From the NCBI GenBank assembly GCA_027486755.1, contig JAIXOM010000051.1:1-39514 (forward strand): a stretch of DNA of 39,514 bases, given 5' to 3'. Both the position numbers and the translations under genes were made by a program. Origin of the DNA: Comamonadaceae bacterium. GTDB taxonomy: Bacteria; Pseudomonadota; Gammaproteobacteria; Burkholderiales; Burkholderiaceae_C. How positions within the stretch are numbered: the first letter of the stretch is position 1; the number at the start of each line of letters is the position of its first letter. Positions 1 through 8,879 of this stretch are shown one piece after another. The notes beneath the pieces are model-generated. The model saw nothing but the letters and a program-made list of their open reading frames with translations. It did no database searches and was not told the DNA's origin.

Positions 1-2802
1 GACAGTGCTTATCTGAAAGTTGAGGTCACCGAAAAAGGCGCCTCGGACGACTACCGTTTCTTCTACAAGCAAAACAGCTCAGACGCCTGGACACAGCTGG
101 GCGGCGCCAGTCATGTTTTCACGACCAATGCGGACAACGCGCGCACTGGACTCTGGTACAAGACTGGCGGCGCCAAGCCTGGCGCCGCTTTTGATGAGCT
201 CAGGTTAGTGGGTGGGGACGGACCGGCCTGGACTGTGGCCACCACCACGATTGCAGGCTCTGCCGGCAACAGCGTAGGCGAAGCCATCACGCTCACTTTG
301 ACCTTTGACGGTAACGTCAGTGGCTTGAGCTCAGGTACCAGCAGCACCATCTTCAGGCTTGGCCAATTGCCGGTGGACGCCAGTTGGTCAGGCAGCGGCA
401 ACACCCGAACCCTGACCTATATCATCACCGCCGGGCAAAACGGGCAAGCAGCCATAGACGAGGAGGCACTCAAGGAGGCTTTGATTGCCGGCATCACCGA
501 TGCGGCAGGCAACGCCTTTGCCTACAACGGCAGTATCCCCAACATCGATGCCATCACACCGACCATTGACCTAGATAGCTATGGGAAATTGATCGCGCCG
601 GTGCAGGTCGACGGGGGTAAGGTTTTCTACTACTGGGATCGCAATGGGGGTGGCACCGCAGACGGCGGCGACCGAATGTCACATGATGCTTTGGATGTGA
701 TATTTAACAAAGACATTCTTGGCTTGGCAGGCACTGGGGTCACAACTTCTGACACATACCGCTACGCCACGATCAACGGTGTTTTACTGGCCCTGCCCAC
801 TGCGGGAAGAAGCAACTATAACGTCCTGGCAAACAATACCTCTGATCATCCTGGCACGGCCATCGGCAACTCAAGCGATCCGTCCTTGGGCTCCAATGCG
901 CTCAACTCGAGCTACGACGACATTCTTGCGATCTGGGACGCCTATAACGGCACAGGAACAGAATCACACACACCAGGGATGGAGCCTCCAGGTTGGATGG
1001 AGGGTTTCTATTGGTTGGCCAGTGCCCACCCGTCTATCGCAGAGCGCCACGGATACTTTAGTCAATTCGGTGGAGACATTGGATTCTGGCCATTCGGACA
1101 CCCAGACATCCCTGATAACTATGACCGATCAGATTTTGGCTTCGTTGCCCTGGAGGTCTTGTCCACCGCCGGCGCGCTGCCGGTGGTCGACGGCACGGCG
1201 CCCACCCTGAGCAGCACTGCACCAACTGTGGCCTTGGGTACCGCCATTGCGGGAGGCTCTGGCGACAGCCTGGGCGAGACCATCGCCCTGACCCTGACCT
1301 TCGACGGCGTTGTCAATGGCTTGACCACGGGAACCAACAGCACCATCTTCACCGTCGCTGGCATAGGAGTAAGCGCCGCATGGTCAGGCACCGGCAGCAC
1401 CCGCACACTGACCTACACCATCGCGGCTGGGCAAAACGGGCAAGCGGTCATCAATGAAGCTGCACTCAAGACTGCCTTGATCGCTGACATCACGGACACT
1501 GCAGGCAATGCCTTCGCCTACAGCGGCAATATCCCCAACATCGACAGCACGGCGTTGCCGGTGGTCGGTACCGGATTCGACGCCGCTGGAGACTTCATCG
1601 CTGGACCGACCGTCCAAAGCGCAAACAACATTTGGCAGTATTTCTCGGCAGATTACGTGGCTTCAAACATCTCGAATTTACAGCTTCTCAGCGATTGGGA
1701 TACGAGCCTCAGCGGCGTGATCAGACGACCGCAGTGGGACGGAAATCGTGCATACAACCTCTACCCCTTAGTGCAAAAACAGGAGAACGGCGCCCTCATC
1801 ATTCATCCGGATTCAACGGACGCCGGCGGCGGCGGCAAGGCCGTTGTTGTGGCCTGGAAGAACACCACCTCATCGAATGTGACCGTTGATCTGACGGGCA
1901 GCTTGAACTTGGTGGGCGATATTCTTGATACTTACGCGCCAAATAATCTCTATTCTCAGACCCCCAGCAATGACGGCATTGCCTACTCGGTCACCACCTC
2001 CTCGACAGCCTATGCCAGCGGCACCCCCACCATCTTGCTGCAAGGCGCCCTGGACGAAGAATCTGGCAATTCATCGCCATCAAGCACAAATCTGAACTTG
2101 TCCAATCAGACCCTAGCGCCAGGCGCCATGATCTCTGTGGCGGTGCATAGCAACGGCAATTTCAGCTGGGACTTTACACAGCTCGACCTGCAAATTACCC
2201 CTGAACCTTTGGCGGGTCAGTCTGTCGTCGACCTGGGCAGCTTGGGTCAGCTGATCGCGCCGGTGCAGGTTGAGGGCAAGTGGTACTACCACTTGGACCG
2301 CAATGGCGACGGGACGATAGCCGGTGATGCGTACACCATGAGTGATGCAAACACTTACCCGCTCAGCGAGATCTACGACCTCTTCAAGCAAGACGTCAAT
2401 GGTGTTGCGGGACCATCGACCAACGACACCTACCGCTACGCCACTGTCAACGGCGTCAAGCTGGCGCTGCCGACGCTCGGGACCAGCGCAGCAGAAGGTC
2501 TAATGGACGGAACGGCCCTGACCGACCCGAGCCAGACGAACCCCAGCTACGATGACTTGAGCGCCATCTGGGATGCCTACAACGGCACGCTGGTCGGGTC
2601 GTACGTGGATCAGGGTCTCAACGATAGCAATAGAGGCTCAGGCAACATCACCAGTGGAGTTCCATCGACTTGGGTCAACGACTCCTACGTCTCGGCGACG
2701 CCTTGGCCGTCCAGCACCGACTATGCGGCTTTAAGGGTATACGACGGCTTGGTCTTCAACCACGCCAACTGGGTCATGAATGTCGCACTGCAAGTCTTGT
2801 AA
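1..2802 (+). CDS. Large repeat-containing extracellular protein, C-terminal part (5' end outside window)
   Basis: The reading frame is open from base 1, so the visible 933 residues are the C-terminal part of a longer protein. Residues 1-70 look like the end of a ConA-like/LamG or DUF1349-type beta-sandwich (YRFFYKQ, FDELRLV). Two approximately 107-residue Ig-like/adhesin repeats follow (about 78-184 and 409-515, each with TLTFDG, TAGQNGQA or AAGQNGQA, DxAGNAFAY). Each copy of a second, longer domain (about 191-387 and 742-933) carries a DRNGxGT loop resembling a calcium-binding loop, a TYRYAT-NGV-LALPT core and YDDxxAIWDAYNGT. Residues 516-741 look like another beta-sandwich of unknown family. 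Composition is rich in Gly, Ser, Thr, Asn and Asp, as in secreted adhesins. No sortase or autotransporter signal is visible. Function as a cell-surface or exported binding protein is inferred; ligand unknown. Confidence 0.8.
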   Translation, partial: DSAYLKVEVTEKGASDDYRFFYKQNSSDAWTQLGGASHVFTTNADNARTGLWYKTGGAKPGAAFDELRLVGGDGPAWTVATTTIAGSAGNSVGEAITLTLTFDGNVSGLSSGTSSTIFRLGQLPVDASWSGSGNTRTLTYIITAGQNGQAAIDEEALKEALIAGITDAAGNAFAYNGSIPNIDAITPTIDLDSYGKLIAPVQVDGGKVFYYWDRNGGGTADGGDRMSHDALDVIFNKDILGLAGTGVTTSDTYRYATINGVLLALPTAGRSNYNVLANNTSDHPGTAIGNSSDPSLGSNALNSSYDDILAIWDAYNGTGTESHTPGMEPPGWMEGFYWLASAHPSIAERHGYFSQFGGDIGFWPFGHPDIPDNYDRSDFGFVALEVLSTAGALPVVDGTAPTLSSTAPTVALGTAIAGGSGDSLGETIALTLTFDGVVNGLTTGTNSTIFTVAGIGVSAAWSGTGSTRTLTYTIAAGQNGQAVINEAALKTALIADITDTAGNAFAYSGNIPNIDSTALPVVGTGFDAAGDFIAGPTVQSANNIWQYFSADYVASNISNLQLLSDWDTSLSGVIRRPQWDGNRAYNLYPLVQKQENGALIIHPDSTDAGGGGKAVVVAWKNTTSSNVTVDLTGSLNLVGDILDTYAPNNLYSQTPSNDGIAYSVTTSSTAYASGTPTILLQGALDEESGNSSPSSTNLNLSNQTLAPGAMISVAVHSNGNFSWDFTQLDLQITPEPLAGQSVVDLGSLGQLIAPVQVEGKWYYHLDRNGDGTIAGDAYTMSDANTYPLSEIYDLFKQDVNGVAGPSTNDTYRYATVNGVKLALPTLGTSAAEGLMDGTALTDPSQTNPSYDDLSAIWDAYNGTLVGSYVDQGLNDSNRGSGNITSGVPSTWVNDSYVSATPWPSSTDYAALRVYDGLVFNHANWVMNVALQVL
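232..552 (+). repeat. Ig-like adhesin repeat, copy 1
   Basis: This segment encodes the first of two similar repeats of about 107 residues inside the surface protein. It shares the ordered motifs TLTFDG, GQNGQA and AGNAFAY with the copy that begins 993 bp downstream. Confidence 0.75.
571..1161 (+). repeat. Duplicated DUF1566-like C-terminal domain, copy 1
   Basis: This copy encodes about 197 residues from LDSYGKLIAPVQVDG to FVALEVL. It contains DRNGGGT, TYRYATING, LALPT, YDDILAIWDAYNGT and a PGW...FYWLAS segment. The pattern LPT-YDD-W-YW resembles the DUF1566/Lcl_C fold, but that assignment is by eye. A second copy closes the protein. Confidence 0.6.
1225..1545 (+). repeat. Ig-like adhesin repeat, copy 2
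   Basis: This is the second copy of the approximately 107-residue repeat, with TLTFDGVV, GQNGQA and DTAGNAFAY. It lies directly after copy 1 of the longer domain, so the layout is repeat, domain, repeat, unknown beta-rich segment, domain. Confidence 0.75.
2224..2799 (+). repeat. Duplicated DUF1566-like C-terminal domain, copy 2
   Basis: This copy encodes the last 192 or so residues and ends NVALQVL, matching FVALEVL of copy 1. It keeps LIAPVQVEG, DRNGDGT (a better EF-hand-like loop than copy 1), TYRYATVNGV, LALPT and YDDLSAIWDAYNGT, with variation in the loops between them. Confidence 0.6.
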
Positions 2803-2986
2803 ACGGTGTAAGCCTGCGCCAAATACCTCGCCCAAGGCATAAGAAGGAGGCGACTCCATCGCCCGCCCGAACCTTGGGTCCGGCGGCTTAGGCCCCTGAG
2901 CGGCGGATCTGGAGGGGCGATGTTTCGGCCATCGTAAGATCATGCTGTGCCGCACCCCAAGCGGCCCCGCAAACGAGGAGTTCACC

Positions 2987-3133
2987 ATGGGTAAAGAGCA
3001 GCGCAACGAAAAAATGAGCAAGAAGCCGAAAAAGGACACCAGCGCGCCCAAACAATCCGTTCCGTCGGACCGGCCGACGCCGCCGGTGACCTCGGTCATC
3101 CCCCGCGGCAAGGAAAAAAATAAGCTCAAGTGA
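2987..3133 (+). CDS. Small basic hypothetical protein (48 aa)
   Basis: The start at the ATG reading MGKEQRNEK is chosen because GAGGAG lies 6 bases upstream. The product is 48 residues, very rich in Lys (KKPKK, KEKNK), with a Pro/Thr/Ser middle (SDRPTPPVTSV). It has no signal peptide or membrane segment. Short Lys-rich proteins beginning with a similar KEQR motif occur in many beta- and gammaproteobacteria without known function. It stands alone between the surface protein and a convergent monooxygenase. The role is unknown; a nucleic-acid-binding or disordered protein is possible from composition only. Confidence 0.65.
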   Translation: MGKEQRNEKMSKKPKKDTSAPKQSVPSDRPTPPVTSVIPRGKEKNKLK

Positions 3134-3199
3134 GGTCTTGCGCTTGAGAGCGTGTGCCATGCCCGAACGAGGTCATGGCAGGGACTGAAAACTCAGGTA

Positions 3200-3232
3200 G
3201 GGCACAGCGTGCTGATTCAGCGCGCTGTGCCC
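3200..3232 (-). terminator. Hairpin spanning the monooxygenase stop codon
   Basis: A 10-bp perfect stem (GGGCACAGCG paired with CGCTGTGCCC) has a 13-base loop containing the TGA stop of the leftward monooxygenase gene. There is no U-run after it, so it is only a possible transcript-end structure for the two convergent genes here. Confidence 0.4.
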
Positions 3233-4407
3233 CGGTAAAGCCAGGGCAAGTCCATCAGCCTGTGACCCATCAGGCCCAGGGCGGCATTGCGGGCCCACTG
3301 CATGGGGCCGGACAGGTGAAAAATCTGCCCATTGCGCCGCGAGCGCGCCTGCACCCGGGCGGCGCGTTGCCAGCGCTGCCCGGCGTAGCGCGCCAGCGCG
3401 GCGGGTATGTCGGCCTGACCGGCTCGCTGGGCCGCAAGGGCTGCGCCCAGTTCGGCTGCGTCTTCGATGGCCATGGCCGCGCCCTGCGCCAGAAACGGCC
3501 GCATGGGGTGCGCTGCATCGCCCAGCAGCGCGATGCGGCCGGCTGCCATTTGCGCTGCGCCTGCCATTGGCGCACGGTCGGCCAAGCTCCAGCGGCCCCA
3601 GGAGGGCGCGGCCTGGGCCAGATCCTGCAAAGTACTGCAGCAGTTCGCCAAGGCCTGCCGTACATCGGCCGCCGCGCCCACATCGTCCCAGCCCGTCAGC
3701 CCTTGTGAGGCTGCCCCCTGGACGATGACCACCACATTGAGCCATTCGCCGCCACGCACCGGATAGGCCACCACATGCTGGCGCGCTCCGAGCCAGACGG
3801 ACACCTCATGGGCGCGCAGCGCGGCAGGCAGGTCGGCTCTAGCAATCAGGGCGCGATAGGCCAGGTGGCCGGTGGGCTGGGCGCGGCCATCGGCCAGAGC
3901 CTGCTCGCGCACCCGGCTCCACAGGCCGTCGGCGCCGATCAGCGCGTCGCCATCGGCCTGGCGGCCGTCCTTCAATTGAAGCCGTACCCCATGCATCGAC
4001 TCCTGAAAACCGGCAACTGCGCTGCCCAGATGCAGCTGGGCCCCGGTCTGCGCCCGCACCGCCTGCAGCAAGATCGCATGCAGATCGCGCCGGTGCGCCG
4101 TAGCATAGGGCGCGCCGTAGCGCTGCACGGCCTGCTGCCCCAGGGGCAGGCAAGCGAGCTCGCGCCCACTGGTGCTGCTGCGCGCAACGATGCGCTCTGG
4201 AAAGGCGGCTACAGCGTCGAGCGCAGGCCCCAAGCCCCAGGCTTGCAGGATGCGGGTGGCATTGGGTCCGAGCTGCAAGCCCGCCCCCACCTCCGAAAAG
4301 GCTGCAGCCTGCTCGAAAAGCTGCACTGAGCAGCCGGCGCGGCAGGCGGCAAGCGCTGCGGCGAGCGCGCCGATGCCGCCACCGGCGATGAGGAGATGTG
4401 CAGTCAT
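3217..4407 (-). CDS. FAD-dependent monooxygenase (salicylate hydroxylase-like)
   Basis: This is a class A flavoprotein monooxygenase of about 396 residues. The N-terminus carries the dinucleotide-binding fingerprint (LLIAGGGIGALAAAL). A middle D-G motif (ALIGADGLWSRVR) and the C-terminal FAD ribityl motif (GDAAHPMRPFLAQGAAMAIEDA) complete the PHBH-fold set, in the order known for salicylate and 3-hydroxybenzoate 6-hydroxylases. The family hydroxylates aromatic or related small substrates using NAD(P)H and O2 in the cytoplasm. The start used is the Met before TAHLLIAGGG; an in-frame Met 11 codons further upstream is also possible and neither has a clear ribosome site. It follows the yjjJ-like gene by 74 bases on the same strand. 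No ring-cleavage or other aromatic catabolic gene is nearby, so the substrate cannot be inferred. Confidence 0.85.
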   Translation of the reverse strand: MTAHLLIAGGGIGALAAALAACRAGCSVQLFEQAAAFSEVGAGLQLGPNATRILQAWGLGPALDAVAAFPERIVARSSTSGRELACLPLGQQAVQRYGAPYATAHRRDLHAILLQAVRAQTGAQLHLGSAVAGFQESMHGVRLQLKDGRQADGDALIGADGLWSRVREQALADGRAQPTGHLAYRALIARADLPAALRAHEVSVWLGARQHVVAYPVRGGEWLNVVVIVQGAASQGLTGWDDVGAAADVRQALANCCSTLQDLAQAAPSWGRWSLADRAPMAGAAQMAAGRIALLGDAAHPMRPFLAQGAAMAIEDAAELGAALAAQRAGQADIPAALARYAGQRWQRAARVQARSRRNGQIFHLSGPMQWARNAALGLMGHRLMDLPWLYRGTAR

Positions 4408-4481
4408 GGGGCCCATGGTGTGAGATGCCGAGTGTGGCACGGGTATACAGCCGACCTCGACTGTCTGCGGTCCGGCGCAGA

Positions 4482-5837
4482 TCAGGCCAAGCGCGCGATC
4501 TTGGCGGCCGCCTGTTCAATATGGCCCACCAAGGCCGACAGACAGGGCCTAAAACCGGGGCTCAGACCCGGTGTTTTTTGCAGCAAGTGGGCATGCTGCT
4601 GAGCCAGCAACAAGGCCTGCCGCCACTGCGCCGCAGGCACGGCCGCATGGATGCGCGCCTCGGGCAAGCCGTCGGGCAGGCCGCCGCCACTGCGCGGCGC
4701 GAAAGCCATGGGCGCCATGTCATAGGCAGGCGCCAGTTCATAGGGCGGGCCCGAGTCGGTGAGGAAGGACAGGTTGCCGTTGTGCATATCGGTGTTTCCA
4801 ATCAGGACTCCGAAGGCCCAGAGCAATTGAGCCATCTCTCGCGCCGACTTGGTAATGCGGCCGGTAGCGGCCAATCGATGGCTCAGGCGGGGCCAGTCAT
4901 TTTGATCGGCAGGCGCGCCTATAAATTGCGCATCCAGCGCGGTCAGTGACGCAAGGCCACGACGCCCCCAATAGCCGACCCGGTCAAAGCGCTCAAGCTC
5001 AAGGAAGCGCTGCGAGCCATGGTCCAAGATACGGCTTTGCGACGCAGGCACCCCATGACGGGCCAAGGTCTGCAGGGCCAGATGCTCGGCCATCAGTACA
5101 TCACGCCAGCGCTCGCTCACCGGGCTGTCCATCGCCTCACTGAACTTGACCAGAACATGAGCAGGTCCGGCGCTGGCCTGCGCCCAAGCCGTGAACTTGG
5201 GCTGCTCGCCAGCTGCCGACGAGCCCGGGCGTTCGCCATGGGCCGCATCGCGGGCCAGACGCACATAGGCGATCGCCTTAGATTCATCGCTCAAGGCCTC
5301 AGGCATCGTCTGTGAGAGGAAGCGCTCGCGGGCAGCGTCGCCGAGCAAGAGGTTGCCCACCAGATCGTGGCCGTGCAGGATCAAGGCGCGCAGGGCCTGC
5401 GCATCCGTCCACTCGCTCAAGCGGTCGGGCAGCCCCAGATCCGCGCCATGGCGCAGGGCGTAGGCCCGCCCCAGATAGCCTTGGGGCCTCATGTCGAACA
5501 GCCACCAGGGCAGGCCATCGGCATGCTCTGTGGCGCCGCTGTCGGCCCGCATCACAAACCCATCGGGGCGCACCGGCACCAGCAGTCCCAAGCGGAGAAT
5601 TTGTCCCTGCGCATCCACCCGATAGACCGGCACGTCGGGCAAGCCGCGCAGGCCGTCACGCAGGACGTATTGAATAGATCGCGCCGCCCCCAGGCGTACC
5701 ACCTCATCGCCCAAGCCGGCCAAGGCGCGGGAAACGGTGGGCTGGCTGATGGCCAACTGCGTGGCGAGATCTTGGGCCGTGCCTGGCCCGCGGGCCAGGC
5801 GGGCACGAATCGCATCGGCATAGGGAGATACGGCCAT
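4482..5837 (-). CDS. yjjJ: HipA-like Ser/Thr kinase with N-terminal winged HTH (YjjJ type)
   Basis: The product is 451 residues, close to E. coli YjjJ. Residues 1-60 form a winged helix-turn-helix (AQDLATQLAISQPTVSRAL). The rest matches the HipA-like kinase fold: GEQPKF as the phosphate-binding loop, the catalytic motif NTDMHNGN (Asp350, Asn355) and YDMAP (Asp373) in place of the metal-binding DFG. HipA toxins phosphorylate tRNA synthetases or other proteins, and HipB normally supplies the DNA-binding antitoxin. Here no hipB neighbour exists and the HTH is fused to the kinase, so a self-contained regulator-kinase is the likely design. Two tandem 11-bp repeats lie just upstream of its start. 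Whether it is toxic and its target are unknown. Confidence 0.85.
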   Translation of the reverse strand: MAVSPYADAIRARLARGPGTAQDLATQLAISQPTVSRALAGLGDEVVRLGAARSIQYVLRDGLRGLPDVPVYRVDAQGQILRLGLLVPVRPDGFVMRADSGATEHADGLPWWLFDMRPQGYLGRAYALRHGADLGLPDRLSEWTDAQALRALILHGHDLVGNLLLGDAARERFLSQTMPEALSDESKAIAYVRLARDAAHGERPGSSAAGEQPKFTAWAQASAGPAHVLVKFSEAMDSPVSERWRDVLMAEHLALQTLARHGVPASQSRILDHGSQRFLELERFDRVGYWGRRGLASLTALDAQFIGAPADQNDWPRLSHRLAATGRITKSAREMAQLLWAFGVLIGNTDMHNGNLSFLTDSGPPYELAPAYDMAPMAFAPRSGGGLPDGLPEARIHAAVPAAQWRQALLLAQQHAHLLQKTPGLSPGFRPCLSALVGHIEQAAAKIARLA

Positions 5838-5848
5838 CTCATTTAAAT

Positions 5849-5871
5849 TGAATAGATAAGTGAATAGATAA
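5849..5871 (-). promoter_or_regulatory. Tandem operator-like repeat in front of yjjJ
   Basis: The 11-mer TGAATAGATAA occurs twice in direct orientation, one base apart (period 12), starting 12 bases upstream of the yjjJ-like start codon. Surrounding DNA is AT-rich against GC-rich genes and forms the divergent promoter region with the Bug gene. Binding by the HTH of the kinase is an inference. Confidence 0.5.
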
Positions 5872-5950
5872 TACAGGTTTTGACCGCGGCAAGTTTGGAT
5901 CTTGCGCGACCAGCGCAGAGCACCATAATTCAGGGATTGACGGAGACTCC

Positions 5951-6922
5951 ATGCAACGCCGAACCCTGATCCAAAGCGCCGCCGCCCTCACGCTGGCCCC
6001 TGCCCTTGTGCAGGCCCAGGACAAATACCCCAGCAAGCCCATCACTTGGATTTGCCCGTATGCCGCTGGCGGCAATGCCGACAGCCGTTCGCGCCAGGTG
6101 GCCAAGGCCATGAGCGCCATCCTGGGCCAGCCCATCATCATCGACAACAAGGCCGGCGCCGGCGGCAATATTGGCACCGAAATCATCGCCCGCGCCCGGC
6201 CCGACGGTTACACCATAGGCATGGGCAACTTCGCGCCGCTGGCGGTCAACCATGCCCTGTTCAAGAAGCTGAACTTCGACCCGCTCAATGACTTGCTGCC
6301 CATCACGCTGATCGAAAAAGGCCCGCTGATTCTCATGGTGCGAACCGATTCGCGCTACAAGTCCTTGGGCGATATCGTGGCCGCCGCCAAGGCGGCGCCG
6401 GGTCGGCTGAGCTATGCCTCGGGGGGCATTGGTGGCTCGCACCACCTCAGCGGCGCCTTGTTTGAGCACAGTGCCAAGATAGACCTGATCCACGCACCTT
6501 ACAGGAGCGGCGCCGCTGGCGCCTCTGACTTGATGGCCGGACAGGTCGACATGATGTTCGAGCAGATGTACAGCGCCATGCCGGCCATCAAGGGTGGCCG
6601 CTTGCGCGCCATCGCCTGCACCAGCAAGGCGCGCTCGCCGCTGCTGCCCGATGTGCCCACCATGGCTGAGCTGGGCTTCCCCGCTGTGGAAGTACAAAAC
6701 TGGCAGGGGCTGATCGGCCCCAAGGGCTTGTCAGCCGATCTGGTGCGCACCCTCAATGCAGCTTGCAACCAGGCCCTGCAAAACGCAGAGGTCAAGGACA
6801 AGATCCTCAGCCAGGGCAATGAACTCGGCGGCGGGACACCCGAGCAATTCGCGGCCTTGATCCGCGCGGAGGCTCCGCGTTGGGGCAAGGTGGTGCGCGA
6901 CGCGCGCATCGAAGCGGAATGA
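5951..6922 (+). CDS. Bug/TctC-family periplasmic substrate-binding protein
   Basis: The product is 323 residues with a cleavable signal peptide (MQRRTLIQSAAALTLAPALVQAQ, cut after AQA). The mature protein begins YPSKPITWICPYAAGGNADSRSRQ, the hallmark start of Bug proteins, and continues with KAGAGGNIGTE, PDGYTIGM and LPDVPTMAELG. Bug proteins bind carboxylates or amino acids in the periplasm, sometimes serving TctAB transporters. No tctA or tctB is adjacent, so this is an orphan binding protein, common in Burkholderiales. GGAG sits 6 bases before the start. It is divergent from the yjjJ-like gene. Ligand unknown. Confidence 0.92.
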   Translation: MQRRTLIQSAAALTLAPALVQAQDKYPSKPITWICPYAAGGNADSRSRQVAKAMSAILGQPIIIDNKAGAGGNIGTEIIARARPDGYTIGMGNFAPLAVNHALFKKLNFDPLNDLLPITLIEKGPLILMVRTDSRYKSLGDIVAAAKAAPGRLSYASGGIGGSHHLSGALFEHSAKIDLIHAPYRSGAAGASDLMAGQVDMMFEQMYSAMPAIKGGRLRAIACTSKARSPLLPDVPTMAELGFPAVEVQNWQGLIGPKGLSADLVRTLNAACNQALQNAEVKDKILSQGNELGGGTPEQFAALIRAEAPRWGKVVRDARIEAE

Positions 6923-7020
6923 TCTGAGCGCTACGCCGGGGGCCGAGTCGGGTCTGGCAGCAACAACACCATGCCCTTGGTCCCATGAGCCAAGGCTTAG
7001 CTTTTGCAAGCTGGCGCTGC

Positions 7021-8871
7021 TCAGCGGACGGGTACCGTGTAGTTGGTGACGAATTTACGCCCGCTCAGGTCATAGGTGCACAAGCGGAAATGGAGTGCAT
7101 TGACCGTCACATTGTTTTCGGGCGCTGTCCAGCCAATCAACACGCTGGTATTGCCAGCCAGCAGAGGCTTTTCAATTCTGAAGTAAGGCAGGCCGGTGAC
7201 GCCCCTTGCCTGCACCTCAATACTGCTGACGAAACGATGGGCGGGCAAAGTAAAGTTCACCTGCAAGCTTTTGTTGGGCGTGAAGGCGGCGGGCTTGAGC
7301 GCTTGGCCATCGATGGTCACCTGGCCTATGGTGCCAAACATGGAGCGGGTCAAGCTGCTGGTGGGCAGTGGCGCCAATCCGAGCTTGATGTCGTACCCCT
7401 CGCCATTTAAGGCACCGCCTGTCCCATCCCTCAGGATCAGCTTGTAAGAGCTGTTGTCGGCAATGTTCGATGTGATCAGACAAGCCCAGTTATTCAAGCC
7501 AGGGCATTGGCCAATCTCATTGCCTCGGGTCGTCGTCAGCTCCCCTGGCGCAGCCTCCCCCAACCAAGTGTCATACAGGTGCTGAGCCAGTAGCAGGGGA
7601 GTGGACAGCCCTGGCCCAGCGACGGAAGCCGTGACCGCCCGTGCGGGTGCCACTCGACTGTTGTTGTAGGCAAAGGGGTCGACACCAAAGCCAATGCCAC
7701 TCCACAGGGTGTCTCTGTTTTGATCGTAGATTTGAGCGGCCTTAAATCCAACATCAGCAATCAAACCATCACCCTGAAATAACCAGCGCCCCTGCTTTTT
7801 TACAAAACGGGTTTTGTTGACTTCTTCCCTGATCACCCCCTGGGAATTCTGTGCCGCACCGGTGGCTGTCGCCGTCACGCCATCAGCGTTGATTTTCACG
7901 TCGACGCTGACGATCTTCCACCCTATCAAGGCCACATTGCTCGAGAGCTCGTCAGCCCACTGCTGAAATGGCAGACCCGCGTCCAAAAAGTCATTGGAGG
8001 TGTCAAGCAGCCCGCTTGTAGCCAATTGCTGCGCAGTAGGCAATTGCGTCGCAAACAGTGCACCGAAATCTTCAATCACCTTCACGATCTGGCGTATGTC
8101 GTCGCCGACATGGACGGGCAAACTGCCAGGCGCGATGGGGACGCCATCAATGGGTTTTGTGACGTCAATCGTGGCCAGCGTGACCTGGTTCATGAAGTCT
8201 CTGATAGCAATCTCATGGGTGGCGGGATTGCTATGAAATTCAAGCACATCAAACAGGGCATCGAGTTGGGTGTGATCGGCATTGAAGGCCGAACGCAGAA
8301 AGTCGATGCCATCTTCAATGCCCATATGCTTGAGCAGCGGGTACAGCTTGTTGTAGAGCGCCAAGCGGGCTTGCTCAATATTGGCCCAATTCACCTTAGC
8401 CGGGTCGGCCCCATTGCCAAACTTATCGGCCACCGTCGCCGCTAGGCTCGAGACGATGATGTCGGTAAACGGCGTGATGTTGATGGTTCCTCCCACATCG
8501 CTCGCCAACGCGACTGAGTAGTAAGTGACCCAGGTCCCGCCCACACGGCCACCCGCTTTGAGCACAAATGGTGCTGTCATGCCTTGCACGTCAACGGTGT
8601 AACGCCCATTGGCTTCGATAGTGGCCCCTCGCTTGGCCCCCAAAGCGTCGGTGACTTCGACATTGCCGATGATCGGCGCACCACCGGCAGCCACGCCCGA
8701 TAGCGTCCCGGGAGTCCCCGTGGAGCTAGGCTTGGCTTGGCCTTTCTCACAGGTCGAACCAGCCCCTGAGCCGAAGGCCCAGCTCACCGCAGTACAGCCT
8801 CCCCCGCCCCCGCCACAGGCCACGAGCAGCAGACTACACATCAACATCAAAGCAAACTTCATGGCCTTCAT
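7021..8871 (-). CDS. Large hypothetical lipoprotein
   Basis: About 616 residues, beginning MKAMKFALMLMCSLLLVAC, a lipoprotein signal with lipobox LVAC followed by a Gly-rich stretch. The region after it (GTLSGVAAGGAPIIGNVEVTD...ANGRYTVDV) resembles a carboxypeptidase-regulatory-like beta-sandwich. The next part, NITPFTDIIVSSLAA, is typical of large uncharacterised lipoproteins in Comamonadaceae. The C-terminal third contains a predicted beta-rich segment with Cys pairs (GQCPGLNNWACL). No catalytic motif is recognised. The start is uncertain between this Met and the one three codons later, which has AAGG upstream. It lies 8 bases after the preceding lipoprotein gene on the same strand, so the two are probably co-transcribed. 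Confidence 0.75.
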   Translation of the reverse strand: MKAMKFALMLMCSLLLVACGGGGGGCTAVSWAFGSGAGSTCEKGQAKPSSTGTPGTLSGVAAGGAPIIGNVEVTDALGAKRGATIEANGRYTVDVQGMTAPFVLKAGGRVGGTWVTYYSVALASDVGGTINITPFTDIIVSSLAATVADKFGNGADPAKVNWANIEQARLALYNKLYPLLKHMGIEDGIDFLRSAFNADHTQLDALFDVLEFHSNPATHEIAIRDFMNQVTLATIDVTKPIDGVPIAPGSLPVHVGDDIRQIVKVIEDFGALFATQLPTAQQLATSGLLDTSNDFLDAGLPFQQWADELSSNVALIGWKIVSVDVKINADGVTATATGAAQNSQGVIREEVNKTRFVKKQGRWLFQGDGLIADVGFKAAQIYDQNRDTLWSGIGFGVDPFAYNNSRVAPARAVTASVAGPGLSTPLLLAQHLYDTWLGEAAPGELTTTRGNEIGQCPGLNNWACLITSNIADNSSYKLILRDGTGGALNGEGYDIKLGLAPLPTSSLTRSMFGTIGQVTIDGQALKPAAFTPNKSLQVNFTLPAHRFVSSIEVQARGVTGLPYFRIEKPLLAGNTSVLIGWTAPENNVTVNALHFRLCTYDLSGRKFVTNYTVPVR

Positions 8872-8879
8872 GTTGCGGC

